Positions 34,511 through 46,634 of a stretch of DNA of 64,000 nucleotides are shown piece after piece (the first letter of the stretch is position 1; every line of letters begins with the position of its first letter). The DNA comes from Poecilobothrus nobilitatus (taxonomy: Eukaryota > Arthropoda > Insecta > Diptera > Dolichopodidae), in the NCBI GenBank assembly GCA_947095535.1, contig OX352774.1, positions 111,851,996 through 111,915,995 on the forward strand, written 5' to 3'. The notes below the pieces were generated by a model. The model was not told where the DNA came from. It ran no database searches and saw only the letters and a program-made list of their open reading frames with translations. The position numbers and the translations under genes were made by a program.

Positions 34511-35876
34511 TATACCCTACACCTAAAATATAGGGTATATTAACTTTGGTATGGTGTTTGTAACCACCAAAAGGAAGCGAGTTAGATATGGACATGTATA
34601 TATATTCTGAATCAGGATCACCTCCTGAGTCTATTTAACGATGTCCGTCCGTCCGTCCGTTCGCACGATAACTCAAAAACTAATAAAGCTATCTTGATGA
34701 AATTTATATAGTAAGTTACTAATTACGAAAGGAAGGCTAAGTTCTAATCTGGACAAAATCGGGCAATGGGTTCGGATTCTGGAAGCTTATGAATGATTCC
34801 GAAGCAAACAAGATTATCTCCAAAACCAACAAAGATATAACCTTTAAATTTTGTACAATGATGTTCCTTCCGTTCGTTCGATTTATGTCTCTGAAATTTA
34901 AGAGGATTTGGTCCATGGGTTTGGATTTTGGAAGCTTCCGAACGAGCACCAGAGCAAATGAGATTATCTCCAAAACCAATAAGGATATAACCTTCAAATT
35001 TGATAGAGTGATGTTCTTTCATGTTTTATTTAAGTCTCTAAAATTTGAGAGGATTTGGTCCATGGGTTCGGATTTTGGAAGCTTCCGAACGAGCCCCAGA
35101 GCAAACGTGATTATCTCCACAACCAACAAAGATAGAACCTTTATTTTTAGTACAAGATGTGCTGTTATGTTTCCTTTTCTATAAAATTGGAAACTGACAT
35201 TTCCAATTTTAAACATCTCCAAAAACAACAAGATATAACCTTTAAATTTGGCAGAATGGTGCTCTTTCATGTTTGATTTAGGTCTCTGAAATTTGAGAGG
35301 ATTTGGCCCTTGTGTTCGGATTTTGGAAGCTTCCGGACGAGCCCCAGAGCAAACGAGTATATCTCCACAACCAACAAAGATAGAACTTTTATTTTTAGTA
35401 CAAAGATGTTCTGTTTTTGGAAGCTGACATATGAAAGAATTTGAACCATGGGTTCGTAATTTCTTCTCAAAAACTTCCGGAGGAGGACCACAAGAGCAAC
35501 GAGCATATCTCCAAAACCAACATAAGTAGAACCTTTAAATTTAGTACAATGGTGTTCTGGCATGTTTTCTTTATGTTCCTGAGATGGATTCGATGAATTG
35601 GAGTGGCAATTCGGGTACCTGACACACACCTCTCAAGGACTAACAATCTTCGAAATTAATAAAGATAGAAACTTAAAATTTTTTACAAAGGTGTCAAGCA
35701 TATCCCAAGAGGATGCCTCTTTTACGTTCCTGAAATTCGAGTTGAATAAGACAGAAAAAGGAAGAAGTTCAAGCAGCTGCCAAAAAAACATTGATTTTTA
35801 ATTTAATTCGAATTATTCAGGTGTAGGCTATTAATAAGTGGGTTGCATCGACTTACTGTTACATTTACTTGTTTTA
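34511..35876 (-). mobile_element. DINE-like subfamily C element (copy C1)
   Basis: The minus-strand 3' hairpin is at the left: TATACCC 34511-34517 and GGGTATA 34533-34539. Next come core 'ttctgaatcaggatcacctc' after a short TA run, a GTCC microsatellite (34645-34662) and 'gcacgataactcaaaaac'. The body has roughly 150-bp units marked by 'ttcggattttggaagcttcc' near 34770, 34922, 35067 and 35316. The 5' end near 35835-35876 is the complement of AACAAGTAAATG...GTCGATGCAACC. The frames at 34737-35629 on both strands are by-products of the units. Confidence 0.82.
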
Positions 35877-35891
35877 TTTTTTTTTTGTTTA

Positions 35892-36057
35892 TTCCCCTGT
35901 CACATATTCCCCTGTCTTTCTTTTTCACTAGTGGCTGTAAATGCCGTAGGGCGGAATTATTCTTACGATGTATTTGTATTACGGTATTCGAATTCACACT
36001 CCCTCGCTGTTTGCAATGTATTTTATACGCTTTTACTCACTTTAACCACTGAGGCCC
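35892..36057 (-). mobile_element. tRNA-derived SINE, family 1, diverged
   Basis: Complemented, it reads GGGCCTCAGTGGTTAAAGTGAG (decayed A box), B box GAATTCGAATACC, 'gtaagaataattccgccc' and a truncated body with the tail lost. The overlapping plus-strand frames at 35838-36089 and 35843-36052 cross it and are not genes. Confidence 0.8.
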
Positions 36058-37868
36058 TACCTACGCTATTATTTAGTGGCCATAGATAGTAGATACAAAA
36101 ATAAGTTAAAAGCTTTGTTTTGTTTCCAGCTTTCTCAACGGTAATTTGTTTTCAGTTTTCGTAACGTATCTATATTTAATCCGACTCTTTTTTCTATCTT
36201 TTATCGGATGATTCATCGAATTGCTGCAAAACCGATGTTTAATTGCTGCAAAAACGATTTTTCATTTATGATGTGTGACAGATCAAAAACTGCATAATTA
36301 TATGCCTTACACTCTAATTTGAAAAGATTTGCACTTCTGCACTTAAAATGATAGTATTGAAATAATTCTCAATTTTTATATTCCGTATAAGACGACATAA
36401 TATACTTTTAATTCAAAAATACGATTTCTATAAGAGTCTTCACATAAAAGTGCATCGAAGGAAATATTTCCTACTTTACGAGAACAACCCGATGCAAAAT
36501 TTAATTTGCAAACTAAAAAATTACAGATAATAGATATGTTGATTTGTCTAGAGAAACGTTTGTTGGTATCTTTCCAGAAATGTTGATTGGTATTTTTAAA
36601 AAATGTTATTTGGTATCTATCTCTTATACTATATTTATTATTTGAATAAATATCGATTTTTCACGTTGGAAAACTAAAATATAATTTTTGAGTTTTGATT
36701 TTGGAAAATAAATAATTTTTAAATAAAAACAAAAATACCTAAACAATTTTTAAAGCTTTTAAAATTGTTTTTTTTTTTTATAGATTATTTAGTGCTATTT
36801 TTATTTTATGTACTCCCAATAAATTCCAAAATCGAAACCAAATAAATTCTAAACTCCAAATAAATTCTAAAAACGTAATGTCAAATTAACTTCAAAAAAA
36901 TATCCTCGATTAACTGCAAAAAAACTTTTCTCGAGTAAATAAAATAGTCAATAGGATTAAAGTAGATGATATTTTAGTCGAGGATCGGACCATCGGTATA
37001 AATTTTTATACATGAAATAATACCAATTTTTATCAAAAATTTCCTCAAATCTTCGGATCCTTCGATAATATGTATTTTGAAAACTTAAGACGAGTGTCAT
37101 TTTTTCATTAATTATTTTAAACTTGAGAGCACATAATCGTTTAACAAATTGCTAGAACGAAAAATCATATCAATTTCAGATATATATATTGTATGAAAGA
37201 TTGCTTAGATTTTCTTCTGCATATAGTTAAAGAATCAAACTAATATTAGATACATAACTAGAATATTTTTATTGAAGGATTGTCCAAAATGAAATAAACA
37301 AGAAAAATACCAATGGTAAATTGAATTTTAAATCAAGAGAAGAGACATCATCATCATGTATATTGTAAATGTATCAAAAACAAAAATGTCTCTTATGTTT
37401 ATTTTTATTTTAAATCTTAAGTATCTGAATCTAAATTTTAAAAGTTTAATAATGCATGTTATTTCTGTCGCAAATTGACTTAAATTGATTTAAATTTCAA
37501 ATTTTTTTTTGTTTTGTTCTTGAACCGATTTTCGAAAATATTCTTATAATTTTTCTTAGGTATTTTATATTATATGTATTTAATATTTACATATTCGAAA
37601 ATTTACTAATTTCTTTATTACAAATCATATTTAAAAGGTTGACATTTTCAAAACTATATTTGACAGAACTACCCATTGTTGTAATGTAGTCAAATAAATC
37701 GCTACTTAGAAAAAAATTTAAAACTTTTAAATCAGGAAAAGTCTTTTTTAAATTACAGAATCAAAAAAAGTATAAATGGAAAAAAATTTGGCAAAGAAGA
37801 CACACATCTAAAAAATTTGATTAAATCAAAATATTTATTTGGTCAAATTAAATCATCAAAATTGAGAG
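36058..37868. other. A+T-rich DNA, nothing recognised
   Basis: There is a local run of 'ccaaataaattc' words near 36808-36870 and 'cgattaactgcaaaaaaac' near 36907. No gene or terminal repeat was noticed. Confidence 0.35.
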
Positions 37869-38864
37869 CAAAAACAAGTAAAAATAACAGTAAGTCGATG
37901 CAACCGACTTATTTATACCCTGCACCTAAAAAATTCAAATTAAATTAAAAATCCATAAGTTATTTTAGTTAGGTAATTAATAAAAGCTAAAAAAAATAAA
38001 TGCTGTTACAACCTTTGTACAAAATTTCAGGTTTCTATATTTATTAAATTCGAAAATATGATTGTTAGGTCTTGGGAAGTGTGTGAAGGCACGCGGACCA
38101 CCACCCCAATGCATCTCAAATTTTAGAGACATCAACAGGGTAGAACATTCTTATATCAAATTTCAAGTTTATATATTTATTAATTTCGAAGATATGCTTG
38201 TTTGGTCTTAGGAGTTGTGTGGCAGATACCCGAACAACCATTCTAATTCATCTTAAATTTTGGACAAATCAGGGATTCAGGAAACAACACCCTTGTACCA
38301 AATTTGAAGTTTCTGTCTTTATTAATTTCGAAGATATGCTTGTTCGGTTTTGGGAGTTGTATGGGAGGTACCCGAACGACCACTCCAATTCATCTCAAAT
38401 TTTAGGCAAATCAGGGATTTAGGAAACAGCCCTCGTATCAAAATTGAAGTTCCTATCTTTATTAATTTCGAAGATATGCATGTTCGGTTTTGGGAGTTGT
38501 ATGGGAGGTACCCGAACAGCTCCTCCAATTCATCTCAAATTTTGGACAAATCAGGGATTCAGGAAAACACACCCTCGTACATAATTTTAAGTTTCTATCT
38601 TTATTAATTTCGAAAATATGCGTATTAGGTTTTGGAAGTTGTATGGGAGGTACTCGAACGCATAGTCCGATTTCGCCCATTTACAATCCCCGCCTTACCT
38701 TAGTCATTGTTAACCTACAGTATAAATTTCATCAAGATAGCATAATTATTTTTTGAGTTATCGTGCGTACGGACGGATGGACATCGCTAAATCGACTCCG
38801 GCGGTGATCCTGATTCAGAATATATATACATGTCTATACCTAACTCGCTTCCCTTTGGTGGAAA
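37869..38864 (+). mobile_element. DINE-like subfamily C element, 3'-truncated (copy C2)
   Basis: The 5' end AAAACAAGTAAA...GTCGATGCAACCGAC is followed by subterminal TATACCCTGCACCTAAAA at 37914-37931. The body has five or so units of about 140 bp marked by 'ttggttttgggagttgt'-like sequence near 38060, 38201, 38344, 38484 and 38620. A GGAC block lies near 38770-38782, then core 'gatcctgattcagaatatat'. It stops at about 38864, before the hairpin. The four overlapping frames at 38198-38756 come from the units. Confidence 0.82.
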
Positions 38865-38867
38865 TAT

Positions 38868-39300
38868 TCAGTCTTTCTTTTAAGTCAAAGAAATACGTAC
38901 TATTTAAAATTGAACACAATTAATAATTAGATTAGAGAACTTTATTTTAGGGAATCGTTGTGCGGAACTGTTTAAAGAATTCTAAGATCGTTATTATAAT
39001 TCCACTAAATTCTAGGCCACTTGTTACAACTTCAAAACAATTTTTGAATTTTTCTTTTAAGTTAAAAAAAGTAAGGACTGTTCTAAATTAAAGGCATCGT
39101 AATAAGATTAAGTTTTCAGAAAAAAAAAACAGCACATACACAAAATTTGAAATCAATCGATTAAAGCTTTTTTCATTAAGACCGAACAAATAAAGAATTC
39201 TTTAAAAAGCGTTGTGGATGTAACAGGACAAAAAATTTTTAAGACTTTCTTTTAGGTCAAAGCAGTTTTCTCTGCAAAATTAAACATAATTCGCTTACAT
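38868..39300 (+). repeat. degenerate tandem repeat of about 180-195 bp period
   Basis: 'tctttcttttaagtcaaaga', 'tttttcttttaagttaaaaa' and 'actttcttttaggtcaaagc' head three units near 38873, 39050 and 39243, each followed by a 'taaattaaa'-like block. Between them, 'aagaattct' recurs near 38976 and 39195. It starts where element C2 breaks off. Confidence 0.5.
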
Positions 39301-40600
39301 AAAATGTTTTTACGAACCGTTTAAGCAATATGTTAAGGGTGTATACCGTTTACTATTTTACGTAGTAAATGATTTTGAATTAATTGTGAACAATTCTATG
39401 ACCATTATATTCCAACTTATTACATATTCCATTTTCATTCGTTTTTCCGTATCATATGACCATTTTTCTAAGATGCCTTTTCTTTCATTTCCATATACAG
39501 AAGTGAAAACAGAAATATTTTCATCAATTTTCTCACATTCATGTTAAAATTCTATTAATTTTGTGCCAAAAAGATTGAGATTAAAATTTGTTTTTTTATT
39601 AGAAGCTATCAAATAATTTTAAGGATATGAATAATAACATTTAACTTTATTTAATTTTCTATAGGATAATAATCAAAATAAATTATATATCTATTTTTAA
39701 AAACTCCTTTTATGACCACCTTAATATAAATATTGAAAGGGTGAAAATTAAAAATAGAATAAAATATAATAGAACATATAAAATGATATATAGTTATTTA
39801 CCTTTAATGTATGTTAGATTGAAGTATTTATAAAAATGTTTTTAATTATTGGAGAATATATAATATAAAAACATATAATTTTTGAAATATTATAAATATT
39901 TACTTAAAATCTTTTAACTTGTTGACTACAAGATTATTTTAATTTGTTTAGACGATAAAAATGTTTCAATTATGATTTGATATTATACTATATAAAAAGG
40001 GCAAATTACTACTACATTAAAAGGGAAAGGACTAATATTGAATGTTGTAGCACAATTAGAAAAACTAATGTAAAAGAGTTCCTATGATTTAAACTTCATA
40101 ATAAATAATTCACATCGAAATGTTATTAGGGAAGGAGCTAAACTTAAACATTACTTCTTTTAAGAGTAGACAGTTGGCAGTAACTCTTCTATTAAAATCT
40201 GCAATGTAAAAACTTAAAGATTTTTATACAAATTATAAAAATAAAAGGTATAACAGTGTAAACAATGCTAGAATAACATAAATAAGAAACAATCCAAAAT
40301 GGTTTGATAATACAGAAACACACTGACAATGTGTCTTTTTGAACCTTGGAAGTATTTTCGGCTTACACTGCAGACTCTAATATGTTTTTAATATATCTTT
40401 TGCATTTCGATAGATCTAAATTCTTTTTGGTGACAATATTGTTTAAACATTTTCATTTTGAAAATTTTCATCACATTATCCTTTGAAAATCTATAAAATG
40501 TAGAATTTCTATTGGAAAATCAGTACCTATCATGAGAAACAAAATAAAGATTGTAGTCTCTTTATAAAACTTTGATCTCGTTTGTTTGCAAGCACTGAAA
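39301..40600. other. A+T-rich DNA, nothing recognised
   Basis: Plain A+T-rich sequence without repeat cores, terminal repeats or plausible frames. Confidence 0.35.
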
Positions 40601-40676
40601 TTTGAACCATTGATGTCAGTAAAAATTTAATTTTATCATTTGAACCATTGATGTCAGTAAAAATTTAATTTTATGA
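40601..40676 (+). repeat. perfect tandem duplication, 2 x 38 bp
   Basis: 'tttgaaccattgatgtcagt' starts at 40601 and again at 40639. The two 38-base units appear identical. This is a recent local duplication. Confidence 0.9.
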
Positions 40677-41139
40677 AAATTTTTTTCCTGTAGATCCACT
40701 TTTTAATGATTTACAAACTTTCAAAGTTAGAAAAATCTTAGACTGAGGAAACTTTGAAAGACAAAATATTTTATTGTCAAATTTACCTTTAACAGAAACT
40801 AGAATTTTACAAAATAATTGAAAATTATTACAGAGTAAATTTTTAAAAGCTAACTAACTTAGGTTAGAGCCTTGAAACGATTGTACAATAAAAATATATA
40901 TATGAAATAGAATCCTCAAAATGTCTGATACTAATATTTGTTTTTAGTGTAAATTATATACTTAAATTAATAAAAACATTAAAAATTTAAAAAAATTTCC
41001 TTCTATTCTTTTCAACTAATATATCCTAATTTATAAATCTTTTTACTTAAAACTGTCTATTGTTCGTATAATAGCGTTGTGTAAATATTTTGTAAATAAA
41101 GTTTTTGTAAAAGTTTTCTAAAATTCTAGATTTCTTATA
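40677..41139. other. A+T-rich DNA
   Basis: It includes a short run near 40890 of 'atatatata'. No gene. Confidence 0.35.
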
Positions 41140-41610
41140 AAAAGCGAGGCAGTTTTCATTCTGTGCGTTAACTCTGTGCATTAACTCTGTGCGTCCGCCC
41201 GTTTTTTTATTAAAACTTCTACGCTGTTTCAGATAGACCAATACAATTTTAATCGTAGCTCTCATCAATGTTGTAGAACAATCTTTTTCATAGCCTCAGC
41301 TATTACAGTGCTTCAGCACCTCAAATTTAAAGAAAGGCGTATTTGAAAATGCATATTTCTGTATAAAATGTAAGGTTCTGGTTAACATTCTTTCAATCTA
41401 ATAATGCCAAATGACATCTAATTTTTTTTTGCTTTATAAATCAATATCAAAATTATACAATTTTATTTTCTAATTTAGTATTTTATTTTTCCGTTATGTG
41501 AAAATAATATTTTGCAAAATTTTGCTACCTTCAAAACACCGGTATCCATTTAGGAAGAACCTTGAAATTTTAAGATATATATTATGTAGTTACCTTGTTT
41601 GTACTGCAAT
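41140..41610 (-). repeat. degenerate DINE-like subfamily A remnant
   Basis: It has a GTCCGCCCG block near 41192, 'acttctacgctgttt', then 'cattctttcaatctaataat' and 'ttccgttatgtgaaaataat', in the same order as at 20.34-20.65 kb. Near the left, 'aactctgtgc' is repeated at about 41168-41191. Both true ends are lost. The 73-codon frame at 41047-41268 overlaps it and is not a gene. Confidence 0.5.
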
Positions 41611-43006
41611 TTGTGTAGATATCAGATTGAAGTTTCAGCTGATATACGTAAATTGGAGGTGACCGAAAATAATGCTCCAGGCATTATAACTTTTTAATAC
41701 CGTCTTATTACCGTTTTGTAAAGTCAATAATCAGTGGTAAATAAGGGATTTCTGTTAAATTCTGTTAAAGTCAAATCAGTTTTATTTCCTGGGGCATTAT
41801 TTCCCGACATCAAATTGAATTATTATGTAATTTTTTTTTTTTTTATAATCTATTCTTAAATTAGATACAAACTTTTTTTTTAGCATATCGAATGCTTTTA
41901 TCTGGTAATGGGAATGAAAAATTTTTACCAGAAAAAAAATTTGCATCATTTTGAAGAAAGTAAATAGTTAACTGTTCAGAAAAATTAATTCCGATTCGTA
42001 AAATACTATAAAAACCCTATAAAAAATTCTATTAAATTTGAAATATGAAATTTAAATTTCGCTATAACTATACAAAGTCTAAAACCAGTATTTATTTACA
42101 TTTTATAAGATAATATTAAACGAAAAGTACCGTTATTTCCGTTAAAATACTTTTATTTTTTGATTTTTTTCAATGAATTTATTAACATTATATACAATAT
42201 TATATAAAAGGAAAAAAGGATAAAAAGGATGAAAATATTTGAAATGGTTTTTAATATTTAAGAACCACTTTTCTTAAATAATAAGAAAATCTAAAATAAA
42301 GAATGAATCCGGATTGCTTTTTTGACAATTCGTTGGATTTTTATATAAATTTTTGTTTTTGGTTTTTTTTTTGTAAGATTTTCTGCTGATTTTAGTTTAT
42401 TTTAGAATTTTCAATTTAATATTTACTTAGTTTTAGTTTTAACAAAAGTAAAAAAAAAAAAAAATAAAAAAAAATTTTTAGTCCTTTTCCAACTTGATAC
42501 ATATATTAAGGAAAGTATCATTGACGTTTTTTTGTCTTTTCTCTTTTCTATTTTTTTTTTTTTAAATTGAATTGATTAGCAAATGTATTTGTATATATTA
42601 TATGTGTGTATGTAATGCTAACGTAAATACAAAATGTTATATTTAAAGGAAAGAAAAACTTTGTAAATCCTATTTTTTGATGAGGAATTTTTGAACGATT
42701 AAAGTCATTTAATAAAATTGTTAAAATAAGAAAATTTGTTCAACAGTAAGTAAGTTTTTAAGGTCATAAAATGTTTTTGTTATTGTAATTTTACTATATA
42801 GAATAAAAACCAGAATCTTTTAATAATATTTATATACATATGTATATATTATTATGTACTATTAAGATATTGTTTTATTAATTTACTTTTTAGTTTTGTT
42901 ATTCTATACAAATATAATTCTATATTCGATTTTCTCTTCTTAATTCTATAAATTTATTGTTGAAAGGTATACTCATATTGAATATCTAAAATAACATCAG
43001 GTTTTT
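41611..43006. other. A+T-rich DNA, nothing recognised
   Basis: Homopolymer runs near 41829 and 42452 and TA-rich words near 42835. The left target-site copy of the next SINE begins at 42996. Confidence 0.35.
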
Positions 43007-43280
43007 TATTTATTTATTTATTTATTTATATTAATATTACATACATAAATGTAATGCAATATTATTGAACCATCGGCTACTAAGGCCATTATAGGTTTTT
43101 ATACTATTATTAAATTATATACTAATATTATTTATTTTGTTTATATTATATACTATATATTTACATTATATTTGGTCGTAAGGGGGTAAAGAAAAAAACA
43201 CTTACGACCTGTGCAGGGATCGAACCCGCACTCCTTCGGTTAATACGCCACACGCCTACCCACTAGGCTACCGAAGCCCC
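43007..43280 (-). mobile_element. tRNA-derived SINE, family 2, full length with target-site duplication
   Basis: The minus-strand 5' end GGGGCTTCGGTAGCC is at 43280. A box 'tagtgggtaggcg', B box GGGTTCGATCCCTGC, an A+T-rich body nearly identical to the copy at 7.08-7.35 kb, and an (AAAT)n tail at 43007-43023. 'atcaggttttt' at 42996 is repeated at 43282-43292 as a target-site duplication. Confidence 0.92.
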
Positions 43281-43296
43281 TATCAGGTTTTTATTT

Positions 43297-44546
43297 GTAC
43301 TTATTTTTTATTCTTATGTATATTTATATAGTATACTTATAGGCGCTTGATTAGATTATACATTAGTTTGAATTGAATTGATTTTATGTAAAATGTATAT
43401 TATGTATATAATTTTATGTATGAAAGTTTTCTACTAGATATATAGCTACCAAAAATCTTTTCATCAACTTGTTTACATTTATTGAATTATAACTGATAAA
43501 ATGTACGTTACCCAAATTGTGCTCTACTTTTGTACACATATTATGTATTATATAGGTACCAATAAAAATTATAAATAAAATAATATAAATTTTATCAAGA
43601 TAATCATCATCATCATTATCAACATCATCATCATCATAATATAATCAACATCATCATTATAATAATCTATTATTATTATAGATATCGTATTTGATATTAC
43701 AAAAAAAAAAAAAAGAATCGATTAATCTTTACAAAAATAAAAATTGAAAAGTAAGAAGTTGTGGGAAAGAAAAAGCAAAATAAAAAAGAAAAAAGAAAGG
43801 AAATTGAATAACACACATAGACCAAATAAAAATGTCTGTAATTTAAGTGGATAATTTATAATAGAAAATTACTTAATTCAGGAAGAAGAATAAATTAAAT
43901 TATTATGAATTAAAATGACTTTTTAAAAGAACATTTTAACCGATTATTGAAATGTATATGTAATTATTATTTTGTACAATTTCAGGTATATTTGTAATAA
44001 CGTTTCATTACGATACTTTGGCATTAAATTAACAGATTGCTTTATATAAAGTATTGTGCAATTTCTGCAATAACCCACAGACCACACATCGTCGCTACAT
44101 TCTACATTCAAAACTTTAGTAAAATACCGAAATAAAAAAAATTTCGAAGCAATTTCTTGGAATAGGGATATCTAGGTATCAATATTTATTTTAAAGTGGT
44201 TCCGTTATTTATTTTCTTCTTTTCTAGTAAAATTTACATTTTGAAAATTCTTTACAAGATTAATAGAAGTTAATGTTGAACACTTAATTTCTTTGCAATA
44301 TTTACAGCTTACAGCTTATGAAGTACTATGATAGTTCTGGAACTTCAATAGCTAAAGTGGAGTCATCAAATTCTTGGGAATCAATATTATAAAATTAAAA
44401 AGATCTCAATTACTGCATTAGAAAGTTTTATATAATGAAAATACTACTAAGAATTATGATGTAATCAAGAAATTTTTGCAGACGTAGGAAACAGACTTGT
44501 AGTTCTCTTAGATTTTTTTTCCCGAGGAGTTTTCATATCACTCAGT
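43297..44546. other. A+T-rich DNA with an ATC microsatellite
   Basis: Apart from the ATC repeat listed separately, no gene or element was recognised. Confidence 0.35.
43600..43676 (+). repeat. ATC/AAC trinucleotide microsatellite
   Basis: Interrupted (ATC)n with 'caacatcatcatcatcat' blocks passing into ATT repeats. Confidence 0.85.
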
Positions 44547-44550
44547 TATA

Positions 44551-45148
44551 CAGAGTGTCCCACGTTAACTTGCAAATAGAGCAGGAGGTGATGGGGAATA
44601 TCACAACGAACAAAAAATTATATGGGAGAGGGGAGGTCACACAGTGGGATAACACATTGATTGAAAATAACACACTTTACTATTTTTTCTATCTCAAAAA
44701 CGGTTAGAGATAGAGAAAAAGTTATTAAGTACTATTTATAGGGCTTGAAAAGCTGTTTCAAAATGTGCCATAAAAAGTACCACAAATAAAGGGTGTTTCA
44801 AAAGAAAATTGATTTTGAAACATAATTTTTTCATTTTAAATTATTTTGAATCTTTATAACTTTGTAACTGTTGGGTATATGGGAATTATTAATACACACA
44901 AATTAAAGCTGACAACCTATTCTACTGTATTAAACTGTACTCTAAATGTATTTTTATTTTTTTATCTCTCTATAGCAAGCCGTTCAAAAGTTATAGATTT
45001 TTTTATGAAAAGTCGCTAAAACATATAATATAACCCCTCATATCTCAAAAAGGGTCCAGAATAGACCCCCCTTCCATATAACATTTTGTTCGTTGTGATG
45101 TTCCCCATCACCTCCTGCTCTATGTGCAAGTTAACTCGGGACACCCTG
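44551..45148. mobile_element. 598-bp TIR element (non-autonomous DNA transposon) flanked by TA
   Basis: The left end CAGAGTGTCCCACGTTAACT and right end (complemented CAGGGTGTCCCGAGTTAACT) form terminal inverted repeats matching for about 65 bp. They cover 'gagcaggaggtgatgggga' and 'cacaacgaacaaaa', with weaker similarity to about 90 bp. TA at 44549-44550 and 45149-45150 flanks both ends, the target site of the Tc1/mariner superfamily. The interior has no transposase frame. The family was not identified. Confidence 0.85.
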
Positions 45149-45150
45149 TA

Positions 45151-46432
45151 TATTCATCAAGTTATATTCACTTAGTCATATAGATTGAAGAGCTAATTAA
45201 TTACAAGTGGAACTAATTAGATTAGAATAATTAATTATTTAAAAAAAAATTTTTTTCGATATCTTACCATTTTATCAATCAAAATTAGTTCGAAAGGCGT
45301 ACATTTTAATGCCATAAATGGCTGACAGACTAACCATTTTGTAAAGTATAGGTTTTACAGTATTTTGAAGGATTTTTCAAAAAAAAAATATTATATAAAA
45401 AATTAAAAACATAAATTTATGAGAATAAAAGATAAAGATAAAGTTGAAAGAATAAAAATTTAAGATTTATTATATTAAATTTATAGTTTTGTTTTATTGT
45501 GTATCTTAACATTTTGTTACCTTATTCATTTTTATTGTAAATGTGCGTGCGAATTATATTAAAATTACAAATTAAGTGTATTTCGTTATTTTATTTAGGC
45601 ACTATAAAATTTCTTTAAAAACTAAATTTTAGTTAGGCATAAAGTGTTTTTAAAATATATTCACGGAAATTCTATTTTAAGTTATAAATTATTAAAAAAT
45701 ACAAATAGGATGATTTATTTTTTAATCAATTATTTGATTTTTGTAAATTGATTTGATCGAACATTAGTTTAATTAACCCTGCAGTACTTGCGCAATATTT
45801 TTTTGACAAAAATTCGAGCCGTGTGTTAAAAATATAAAAGATCATCTAAATATATTTTTTCTTTAAGAAAATTTTATTAAGATAATCAAGGTTTTAATGT
45901 AAGGTTACCAAAAAACAAAAAGAAAAATTCACAAAAATTCCCAAAAAAAAGACATTTAATATGTTGCACTATTAGACATTTTTTGTTGTAGCTGTAAATG
46001 TACACCAAAATTCATGAAATTTTCCAGTCTTTTATAAAATTTGATGATAAAGATTTCTTCAATACATAATAGTGTTTACAACACAAAGTTCAAAATAAAA
46101 ATAAATAATGGTTTTAAGAAATTGCACCTTACTGACTCAGATGGTTTTCCAGATTGTAAATATTTCAAAAAATCAAGAAGAATACGACCACATTCTTTCA
46201 GAAAATATTAAAACTTAACTACCGGAAAAATAAAGATCATAATGCTTAAGTAAAAAAAAGTTACTGGCATTTAAAATCGATTTGAGTCGAAATATGGGTA
46301 AGGGAGTACTAGAGCGCTAATCTAGAAATACCACAGCAATCGAGAAGAACCGAAACAATTCTCTAATTTCTCTACATAGGAAAACTAGAAACTGAAGTAA
46401 TACAAACTTGGACATTAATCTAATATGACATC
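45151..46432. other. A+T-rich DNA, nothing recognised
   Basis: A more mixed stretch at about 46110-46430 shows no open frame or repeat core. Confidence 0.35.
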
Positions 46433-46445
46433 AAATTTTCACTAA

Positions 46446-46621
46446 TGGGGCCTCGGTGGCCTAGTGGGTAAGAACGTATAAAATACGCTGTAAGCACCGA
46501 GGGAGTGTGGGTTCGAATCCCACACACGTAGTAAGAGTTATGTTTCCTTCCGGCATTTATAGCCACGCCTGAACAGGAAACTTCTTGTCCCCATTTATGT
46601 GACAGAGAAATGCATTAAAAA
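46446..46621 (+). mobile_element. tRNA-derived SINE, family 1, best-preserved copy
   Basis: GGGGCCTCGGTGGCCTAG starts the tRNA-like head. A box 'tggcctagtgggtaag' is at 46457-46472 and B box GGTTCGAATCC at 46510-46520, matching the RNA polymerase III consensus. The body has 'cacgcctgaacaggaaac' and the tail 'agagaaatgcatt' plus poly-A. 'aaattttcactaa' is repeated at 46433-46445 and 46622-46634. Confidence 0.93.
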
Positions 46622-46634
46622 AAATTTTCACTAA

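Noticed and set aside
34737..35629. Cluster of open frames of 83-131 codons on both strands
   Set aside because: They lie in the 150-bp repeat units of DINE element C1, overlap on opposite strands and repeat the same phrases. They follow from the repeat unit and are not genes.
38198..38756. Four overlapping frames suggestive of a repeat protein
   Set aside because: They occur in different frames and strands of the 140-bp units of element C2.
46446..46530. Possible functional tRNA gene with A and B boxes
   Set aside because: It is followed by a SINE body and poly-A, flanked by target-site duplications, present in many copies, and I could not fold a standard cloverleaf with a clear anticodon.
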